A stretch of 64,000 nucleotides of DNA, taken from the NCBI GenBank assembly GCA_032207245.1, contig CM063503.1, positions 59,995,776-60,059,775 on the forward strand. Direction: 5' to 3'. Position 1 is the stretch's first letter; every line of letters starts with the position of its first letter. The notes under the pieces are model-generated. The model worked only from the letters and a program-made list of their open reading frames with translations, made no database searches and had not been told where the DNA came from. A program made the translations under genes and the position numbers. This document shows, in pieces, positions 54,599 to 64,000 of this stretch. The stretch is from Pardosa pseudoannulata (lineage: Eukaryota > Arthropoda > Arachnida > Araneae > Lycosidae).

Positions 54599-55015
54599 GT
54601 TCAACTTTCCAGGACTTATAAGCCTGTTTTAACCGTTTAGAATCGGCTTTAAGAAGTAAAGCCCCGATCTAACTAGCCCTATGCTTAATGCAAAAAGTTG
54701 AGGCAAAAGCTGTCTGTACCGTACTTAAACGGCCTTTAATGGTACAACTTTTGAAAGCATAATTGCTTGCCTATTTATGTATTTTCAAAATATTTTAATA
54801 TATGTATATCCATCTGCCTGTTCAACTTTCCAGGACTTGTAGTTTGTAAATTTGTAGCCATTTAGAATGGGCTTTAAGCAATAAAACCCTGACCTAACTA
54901 GCCCTATGCTTAATGCAAAAAGTTGAGCAAAAGTATTCTGTATCTTACTTTTACGGCCTTTAATGGTAACAACTTTTGAAAGCATAATTGTTTGCCTATT
55001 CATGTATTTTCATCT
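54578..55015 (+). repeat. Tandem duplication (unit 221 bp) carrying a family-1 SINE body
   Basis: TTCAACTTTCCAGGACTT at 54600 and 54821 begins two similar units. Each contains GGCTTTAAG(A/C)A.TAAA, CTAACTAGCCCTATGCTTAA and GCATAATTG(C/T)TTGCCTAT. The GGCTTTAAG block links them to SINE family 1. No tRNA-like head is evident. Confidence 0.75.
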
Positions 55016-58000
55016 AAGAATAAGAAATTTTGGATTCAAAATTAATGCTTCTAATATATTTAATCTTATTTCAAATAGCACTAAAGTTGCGAAAGATGCT
55101 TCATTCCGAAGAAAAGTAAATTTAATTTTAAACAGTTTGGCTTTGCATACGATAAAAACATGTTTTAAGTAGTTACAGGGTAAAAATAACTTTTTTTGCT
55201 TTAAACATGGTTATTTTTAGGATGTATAACCAGAAAACTTTCTAATAGACCGGGAATGAGCAAACTATGTCCCGTGGGCCAGTTCCGGACCACGGCAAAA
55301 TTAAAAAAGGTATGATAATATGAATTCTATAATATAATGAATATATAATGATAATAATGTATATAATGAATTGCAGTAAGGAAAATGATTATCTACTATT
55401 CACTTGTACAATTAAATGCAATCCACTATGTTTTAATTAGTTGCACAATTGAGATTTCATTTGAAATCAGAAAACATCGAAATAAGAGGACTTTTTTTGC
55501 TCTTTCAGAGAAAGTATGATATTTAAGGTTAAGAGCTCGCATGTTAGATAATGTTCATTTTAAGCTCCACCCTGGGACTGTTTTTTTTTCAGCACATATT
55601 CTAATATTACTTATTTCGTATGGAAAGGCGATGGACTGATAGCACCATTGTGAATAGTGGTGAAATTATAAAAAATAAAATGTTGCTGTGCTTGTTGGGG
55701 TTACTGTGGAACTTTTGCACATTTTTCACCCCTAAATGTATACTAAAACGTATACTAATTTAGAATTACGCTTAAAAACTAATGAATCTGGAAATGTTTT
55801 CCACAGATGTTAAATTTTTAAAATAAATTGTATTGCCCAGTTTAATATTTTCTATTGCATTTTGGTCTGTTTTGAAAAGTTCACCTATCTTTGCAATACG
55901 CACTTTCTGAAATGATGTGATACATTTACGATCCTGGCAAAAGATGGATTGAAGAACATTTTATTTTACAAGGAATGATGAATTTTCAATTCGGTCCTTC
56001 AACTTGTCAGCAGGTTGATTCGAAATAGAAGGATGAAACCCTACCTTAAATCTATGGAGTACCCGGGGGGGGGGACACTGAATCGAAGAGTTTTCTTCGA
56101 ATTTGAAATATTTCAGTATAGTCATCTTATTATAGTATTATAGATGTTCTAAAACTTAAAAAATGAACTTTTTCTTCCTCTTTTTCATACTTAAATTATT
56201 TTCCCCATAAAGAAAAAAGGATTACATTTAAATATCATCATCCGAAAAGAATAGAATCTCACCATCAGAAAAAAAATAGAATAAATAGTCTTTGCTATCT
56301 CTGAAAGAGTTGCTCTGTCTCAGTATTTGTAGAAGAAGAGAAGGGGTGCGTGTCCATATAAGAGACATATATAAAAACATGTGTCAAAAATGTATATCAT
56401 TGCTAATTTTTTGTGGAAAAATAATTTTAAATGTTTTTCAAAAACATGAACGGAAAGTAAATATAATTTTATGAGACTCATATATATAGAATTTTGTATT
56501 TCATAACGCAAACATCTTTATAACCATTTTATAAATTTTGAGAGTTCTTTACATCATTAAAGGATTTTTATTAATTTTTTAATAAAGTTGCATTTTTCCA
56601 ATTCTGGCTAGTAGAATATTTTGTTCTTATAGCCCATTTCTTATTTTTATTTATTTATTTATTTTAAAGATTTTTATTTTTGGAATTGTTTGTTAACTTC
56701 ATAAAGTTTTTTTTTATCAATTTTTGAACAGTTTTCTTAAACAGAAGTAATAAGATTGATATGGTTATTTTAAAAATTTTTAACAATTAGTAATACTAAA
56801 CTAAAGAAATTACTTCTTTACTGACAAAACGATACGAAATTTCCATAACTAATTTTGGATATGCCACTAAATGATGCAATTGTTTTAACCTCTTTACTGG
56901 TGCTGCCATCTATTGATGGTTGTATACTGCATTGTCAAATTTCATAATACAAGATGTTTCCTTAAAATCTAGGGAAATAATGTTCAAAGGTAAATACTCC
57001 AGACTAGTAAAACAATATTAATCCAGTTGGTCCAAGTTTTTTAAGGTAGGTTCTGCTCCCATAACCCCTGAATTATCCAAAGAAGTTCCTAATGGGGCTT
57101 TGAACCAACTAAAAATAAATTTTAACCCTTTGCCTGGTGCTGCCATCTATTAAAAAGTATACCTACTAAGAAAATATACCAAGAAAAATAGTTCATTGTA
57201 TAAACATATATTTTTTAAAACCTTTCAAATCTGAGTACTATTAAACATTGTGTAAACAGAGTTCAGTTTCAAAGTTTAAGAATTTACCAACCCTTCCCAG
57301 CTATCAGAACTGCCAATTTGAGAAAACTGTAATAAATTTTTAAATACACCAGATGATCTGCATAATCAGCTTTTTTTTTTGTACAACAGATGTGATGCAA
57401 TTCGACTATATATGAGGACATAAAAAAATGACATTTTAAACTGTAGACATAAAGAATATCAAGGGCAAACACTTTTCGAACATACAATAATGACTTGGCC
57501 CTAAAATGATTGATAAGTAGTTGGTCAAGGCATAATGATTCAGATTGGCATAAAAATAAAATAAAAATGATTTTTACTAGGTCCGAGATTAAATATTGAG
57601 AAAAAAGTATGTGAATCTCAATGAGAACCTTTATATGTATTTTTCAACGTAGATGTATCGGATAGTAGTAATTTCAAAGTAATTTTTTTGTGTAGGAAAA
57701 TTTTAGGAGACTGCAGTTTTTATCTGTAGTTTTAACTCTGTTATGATGATAATAAGGTTTCAAAAATTAATAAATGAAAATTAAAATTTGCTCAAGCTTT
57801 TTTTTATGAAACATGAGAATTTAAAATTAGATATAATTTGAAATAAACTAAAAAATATTTCAAATTTAGATGAGAGTCGATAATTTATTGCTTCATAGCT
57901 GAAAACGAAAAATAACCCCAATTCCTGAATTGAAGTTAATAGAAATTATAATGAAGTATAACACAAAAGGTGAAACTTTTAAAAATTGATGAATTAAATT

Positions 58001-58384
58001 CCATTTTGTTCATAGGTAGCTAATTATAAGTATTTGAAAAATACTTGATATTTTATCTTAGCTTTCTTAATTTAGCCTTTAAATCTGTAGTAAATATAAC
58101 AAGCCAAGTTTATTTTTCATTTCATCTACAAACAAGATAACACAATAACTGCTAGTTAAATTTTAAAGCGGATTTGGATTTAAAGCTATTCATTCTTATT
58201 AAACCATTTGACTGGAAGGAACAACTGACATATTTTATTATTTTTCAAGTTCACATTCATTAAGTCTAATTGTCAGTTCCTTCCTAGGTCTCAAAACGTT
58301 GTTAATTTTTAAAGTGAATTTTTTTTTTTTTAATTTTTCATATTAGAATAAAGTAAGCACTGAAATTAACTGAAAATTTATTAA
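55016..58384. other. Intergenic sequence, mostly unrecognised
   Basis: Long AT-rich stretch. The only structures noticed are a G-run near 56065 and two TTAA-anchored piggyBac-end-like strings at 56885 and 57122 (see findings). Short open frames here have no family resemblance. Confidence 0.5.
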
Positions 58385-58898
58385 CACATAGTATGCGGGA
58401 CACGTACTAGTACGTTTTCTGACGATTGATACGAGCGCGAGACATGTACTAGTACGGGTTAGTGTAACAACATGGTTTGTTTGTGGGTACAAAAATAACG
58501 GTACATACAGGAAAACGAAGCCGAATGTTCTTGTCTACTACATAGATTCTGGAAAAATTTAGATAAATAAAAACTAGTTTTTACATCAGTCGATGCGGAA
58601 CCACAGAAGGGGAAAAAATTAAAACTATATACTACTATTTCTATTTGATTTTTCATATTTACGATACTATTATAAATTTATCCTCTAAAAAATATTTTTA
58701 TTTACTAAAATCTTATGGTTGTTATTTATATATTTTTATTGATATATTTGTTTATATATTTCAATATAAATTACTAAAAGTTAGTTAAAAAATTAAATAA
58801 TTTTCGATCTATTGAGATTTAACTGAATAACTAAATTTAAGCGCAAAACTCCAGCTCCCGGTACAATTCCACTGCGAAATGTACCCGCACTCAATGTG
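58385..58898 (+). mobile_element. TTAA-flanked piggyBac-like MITE, family P1 copy 4
   Basis: TTAA at 58381-58384 and 58899-58902; ends CACATAGTATGCGGG and the inverse. Two palindrome units, GTACTAGTAC at 58404 and 58446, against three in copy 3. The interior is closely similar to copy 3. 514 bp. Confidence 0.9.
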
Positions 58899-59094
58899 TT
58901 AATAGGAAGACTGCGGACTGAACAACTCTTATTTAAACTCTGTTCTAATTTATGCTTCCAGCTAATAGTACCTTCATATGGTGATTGAAAATATCTATAA
59001 CTTTATGACTCTTTAGCATTAGTCATTAAAGGGAAGTATTTTACAAACACTTAGTTTGTTTACTAATTTTTCTTCATTTTTTTCAAAGGATTTT

Positions 59095-59095
<1 letters not shown>

Positions 59096-59131
<36 letters not shown>
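59096..59131. repeat. Poly(A) tract, 36 bp
   Basis: An uninterrupted run of A, followed by two short direct repeats of GAGT(T/C)CAAGGGATTTTC. Confidence 0.97.
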
Positions 59132-59134
<3 letters not shown>

Positions 59135-59214
59135 TTCAAGGGATTTTCCAAGGGAAAGAGTCCAAGGGATTTTCAGCTTTTTCACTAAAACTATGCATAA
59201 ATAGTAGGACATTG

Positions 59215-59455
59215 ACTGAATGGTAAAGCGTAGCCTTTCGTTTACCTATGGTAAACGAAACCATAAAAAACCCCATAAAACCATAAATAGTAAACCATAG
59301 GTACATTTCGGTATACTATCCTGTTGTTGGCGTGAGTATTCTCAGCCATTTGGAAATGGCTTTAAGGAGTAGTCTCATTAATCCTCGTTAACAAAAGCGT
59401 AGCACAGCAGTAAACAAAACTCCCTTCAACCCAAACCCAAACTATCCCCAAATAG
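59215..59455 (+). mobile_element. tRNA-derived SINE, family 1, with insertion in its head
   Basis: An A-box-like TTGACTGAATGGTAAAGCGT is followed by an inserted stretch containing the hairpin TTTCGTTTACC / GGTAAACGAAA. Then comes the body GGCTTTAAGGAGTAG, CATTAATCCTCGTTAAC and the tail AACCCAAACCCAAACTA. The B box has been lost. Confidence 0.65.
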
Positions 59456-59524
59456 ACTATTGAAAAAAATGTTTTTAATGATCTTTTTTAGCGATAATTG
59501 AATTCCTGGAAACACATTCTATTA

Positions 59525-59690
59525 TTAATAAACATTTATACATAAATTGCAAAATAGAATGATTGTCGTTCATTAAGAATAGTCAAATTTTAGTATTGTC
59601 GACTTTTTTACAATTTAAAAAAGCAGCTCAGTAGCTAATTAGGTAAATGGCTTTTACTATATTGAATTGTAACGAGACAAAGTACAAACG
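59525..59690 (+). repeat. Inverted repeat arm A (partner 62463-62628)
   Basis: The segment containing GATTGTCGTTCATTAAGAAT and TGTAACGAGACAAAGTAC recurs in reverse complement at 62463-62628 with few changes. Both arms abut family-1 SINE sequence on the outer or inner side. Confidence 0.85.
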
Positions 59691-59945
59691 AAACTTTGTA
59701 ATGACTTTAAGCAGTAGTCTTATTAATCCTCGTTAACAAAAGCGTAGCACAACATCAAACAAAATGCCTTTTAACCCAAACCCAAACTATCCACAAATAG
59801 TCTATTTAAAAATGCTTTTCAATGATCTTTTTTAGTGTTAACTGAATTCCTGGAAACACATTCTGTTATTAAGCATTAGGTCTCGGTCTATTTAACTCCC
59901 ATGTAGCAAAACAGTAGACCGTAGCGCTTCAAATCGAATAACCAA
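59690..59945 (+). mobile_element. SINE family 1 body copies (two, adjacent)
   Basis: A body copy with GACTTTAAGCAGTAGTC and tail ACCCAAACCCAAACTATCC repeats 59355-59530 about 344 bp downstream, including the post-tail GAATTCCTGGAAACACATTC. A second fragment (59875-59945, AGTAGACCGTAGCGCTTC) follows. Confidence 0.65.
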
Positions 59946-60313
59946 CCTAGGTTTTCGTTAATAATCCGTCGTAAAACAATCTGCAAAATATGAAATTGAC
60001 GAAAACTGAGACAATTATTCCCATGCGAATCAACGTAAATGTATTTGATTCTTTCTAGACATTCCCAAATATTTACCAAATCACATTTTATGGCAAATAA
60101 GTATAGTATAGCAATTAATGTAAATTCAAAGTAATTAAAGAAAAAATAGAAAGAAATGGAAAGTATGATTGATTATGTAGTGCTTGTGTGTGCGCACACA
60201 TATACACGTTGACACTCTTGGCAATAGCAAGTAGCAAGATTATGGGTGATATAGCATTATACTGATGCCGGACTTTGCTGTATGATGATATTGTTACCGT
60301 TTGAGTCAAAGCG

Positions 60314-60940
60314 CAAGGCCGTAGGCAAGGGGGGGATTTGGGACTAATCCCCCTCCGAAATTCTTAAAGACCATTTCGTGGAAACCAAATGGACCATGTG
60401 TGTGGTTGTGTCATCTGCCTAGCTGTGCATAGATAACATTGTGCTTAGAAAAGTGACGTTGAGTAAAACAGTAGGTGCAAATCGTATTCGACAAGTAAAA
60501 GCAAATTGACTAGCCCTTTTGGCAACTCATCACAATATTGTTGCACAATCGGAAGAAGTTGTGAAAATATTTTGGCGAAAATTTCAAAAAGAGCATATTT
60601 TATAATACACAGGTAAAAATTTAAAAATTTTCATTTCCTTTTAAAATGATTTTTTTAATTTTGTTTTACTTCTGTTTTAAAAATTAGAATTTAATATCAT
60701 GTATAGTTCACATATTTTCAATGTTAATTTTACTATTAAATTCATTATGTAGTTGCTACAATACTCATTCAAAGCTATAAATTTGTTCATTATATGATTT
60801 TTTAATTATTTTGATATTTATAATCGCACTATATTATGATATTCACAAGAAGTATACAAACATAAGAAAACCTGTAGTTTTATTGAAGCCCCATTCACAA
60901 AAAATGTACCCTCCGAATATAATTTCTGGCTACGGCCCTG
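60314..60940. mobile_element. hAT-like MITE
   Basis: Inverted ends CAAGGCCGTAGGCAAG and CAGGGCCGTAGCCAG. Flanking 8-mers tcaaagcg and ccaaagca agree at six positions. G-runs and C-runs follow the left end. 627 bp and non-coding. Its ends resemble those of 51167-51761. Confidence 0.72.
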
Positions 60941-61404
60941 CCAAAGCATCACATTGATACCGCGATAAACATCGATTCAGACATAGGAAAGTAAACTTAA
61001 ATAAAAAAAGTATTGTATTTTGAGAGCATTATCACTTGTCCCAGTTTTGATGTATGAATCATATGCAAAATCAACAGCCAATATTTCAGACACCGGAAAC
61101 GTGTTTCCTTTGACTGGCAAACTTCTCTTTCCTGCAGTCAATCATCGAGCTAATACAAAACATATCAAAAAATAGCAAGACAAAAAAAATACGTAACTGA
61201 TTTAATTTTTGCTTTTAGGACCAATTTATAATATATATAAAATGTGTAGATAATCAATATTGCTTAGCAACTTCATCCCTTGTAAAATACTAACTTTAAA
61301 TGCATTCCAACCTTCTGGGAATTAAATCACTTCAAAATATTTCCCTATAACTGTGCATATAATTTACAATTGGAAATTTTACCGGTAAATGATTGACCTT
61401 AAAT

Positions 61405-61640
61405 TTAAACTCTAAGCGGTTCGCACGTAGAATTCCGCCAAACCGATGATGTCTTCAAAGCCGTTGTCATGTACAATTTTAGACCTCCAAAAAGGTTCCG
61501 AAAATGGATGTTATGTACAATTCTGTCAGTGTTTGAGGTAGGAGGGTCAGGTCGATTGATTAGAAACTGCATCTCTCTTTGACTGACATTTATTGAGGGA
61601 TGCATCCCTACTCTCTGAGGCACAAAGACGCTGATAGCTT
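61405..61640 (-). other. Unrecognised coding-like patch, minus strand
   Basis: A frame of about 78 codons on the minus strand (ISVFVPQRVGMHPSINVSQR ... FGGLKLYMTTALKTSSVWRN) sits in a patch clearly less AT-rich than its surroundings. I do not recognise the family. It could be an exon of another gene or a transposon remnant; no partner exon was found. Confidence 0.3.
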
Positions 61641-62462
61641 TTCATGGCCTTCTAAATCTTTATTTCGAAATATCTCGTTTGCGGTAACAGATGTATCTCT
61701 AATTGCACCACTTAAATATCATTTATAACTTTCGTAAAAAAATATAAATAATTCTATTAAAGAATATTTTTATTTGTAATTTTAGAATCTATTATTTCTT
61801 ATGGGATGATCTTCGAGACTTGACGAGCTTTATGTGTATTAAAAATTAACAATCTATAATATTATTTATATATCTATTTTGTAACAAGTAAGGGAAAATA
61901 ATGAGTTTTCCGTTTTTATTCTAGTCGACAAAGTGTGAGTAAAAAATCATAGAACGATTTGGCCAATTGATTTAATAAACCTTTTATTTTGGAGACTTTT
62001 TTAATCGTTTTCTCAGTTAAAGTTTTATTATTTGTTTTAAATTAATTTTTTTTTTTTTTTGCTAATGTACTTGATCTTTTAAATGTATTTTTTTAATTTT
62101 TCTTTTTAAATTATTTTTTAGATCGCTAAATTTTTTTTTTTGATGACTTTTTTTACATTTTTTCTAAGTTTTAATTTTTTTTTTATTTTTTTTTATACTT
62201 TTAGTCAATTTTTTATTTTCTAACATATTTTGGTTTCTTTTTATAACATATGGGAATAAATTATTTTGTGTGTAAAATTACAATCACTTTAAATTAAGTT
62301 TATCATTTTATTATTTTATATTACACAATTTTTTTTATTTATGCATATAATTTTTTTATAAAAATGTCATATGTGGTTTTTTATTATTGTGATAAATCTT
62401 AAATCTAAAGAGTCAGGTCTTAGAGATCTCGTTTTCTCAAAGATATTACAAAGTTTTATTAG

Positions 62463-62628
62463 TACTTTGTCTCGTTACAATTCAATATAGTAAAATTCAT
62501 TTACCTAATTTGCTAATGAGTTGATCTTTTAAATTGTAATAGAGTCGACAGTATTAAATCTTGACTATTCTTAATGAACGACAATTATTCTATTTTGTAA
62601 TTTATATATAAATGTTTATTAAAGCCGA
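62463..62628 (-). repeat. Inverted repeat arm B (partner 59525-59690)
   Basis: Reverse complement of 59525-59690, beginning GTACTTTGTCTCGTTACAAT and ending at TTATTAA. It is immediately followed by a reversed family-1 SINE. Confidence 0.85.
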
Positions 62629-62700
62629 TTCCGAACCGCTACGAACATCCATGCTAGCAGGACATTCGCACCCACGAACACTGATGAAAACCTAGGTTCA
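62629..62700 (-). mobile_element. SINE family 1 fragment, reverse orientation
   Basis: On the minus strand it reads GTTCGTGGGTGCGAATGTCC (B-box region), then GTTCGTAGCGGTTCGGAATC and GGCTTTAAT, matching the head-body junction of the 38485 copy. Confidence 0.6.
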
Positions 62701-62886
62701 ACTGTATATTGTTACACAGTAAGAATGTAAAACATGTACCATACTTATAAACAAATAAATAAGTAATAGCAGGATTCTCGAGTTCAGCGAAGAAGGAATA
62801 TACATTATTAAATAGATTATCTAATTATACACTAAATACTTAAGTTTAAAATTAAATACAAGTAAACAAAGCTACAAAAAAGAATT

Positions 62887-64000
<1,114 letters not shown>

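Overview
The window is animal nuclear DNA: very AT-rich, with long introns and a heavy load of transposable-element remains. The tRNA-derived SINEs, piggyBac/hAT/Tc1-type DNA elements, Helitron-like elements and base composition suggest an invertebrate, most likely an arthropod (a chelicerate is possible). The sequence alone does not fix the species. I found no sign of bacterial or viral coding DNA.

One host gene is clearly visible. It lies on the + strand from 1922 to 52479 and is the C-terminal part of an axonemal dynein heavy chain, best matching the outer-arm beta-type group (DNAH9/DNAH11/DNAH17). I placed 25 exons by protein homology and GT..AG splice sites. Together they give 5,125 coding bases: one leading partial-codon base, then exactly 1,707 codons plus a TAG stop, with every exon phase consistent. 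In order they encode AAA4, stalk helix 1, the microtubule-binding domain, stalk helix 2, AAA5, the AAA5/AAA6 helices, AAA6 and the C-terminal domain, ending in ALLLQI-stop. The N-terminal half (tail, linker, AAA1-AAA3) must lie upstream of base 1. I saw no exon in 1-1921.

The introns hold nearly everything else. These include a LINE relic (985-1240), Tc1/mariner-type transposase relics (8366-9565, 11068-11997, 16550-18012, about 33340-33620 and 50740-51160), all antisense to the dynein gene, and a Tigger/pogo-like MITE (49114-49705). There are hAT-like MITEs with 8-bp target duplications (5827-6376, 51167-51761) and a pair of Helitron-like elements in opposite orientation (2548-3478 and 34396-35214). 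Four families of TTAA-flanked piggyBac-like MITEs occur, one with four copies. There is also a 317-bp foldback element (32456-32772), several SINE copies, large tandem duplications and long (TA)n tracts.

Downstream of the stop codon I recognise no further host gene. A minisatellite with a period of about 37 bp starts about 170 bp after the stop. It is followed by SINE duplications, another TTAA MITE, a hAT-like MITE, a composite inverted repeat and a solo-LTR-like insertion inside a (TA)n tract.

The most interesting pattern is that all four unrelated TTAA MITE families carry short perfect palindromes just inside their ends, different in sequence but alike in placement. The Helitron pair, with clearly defined termini, comes next.
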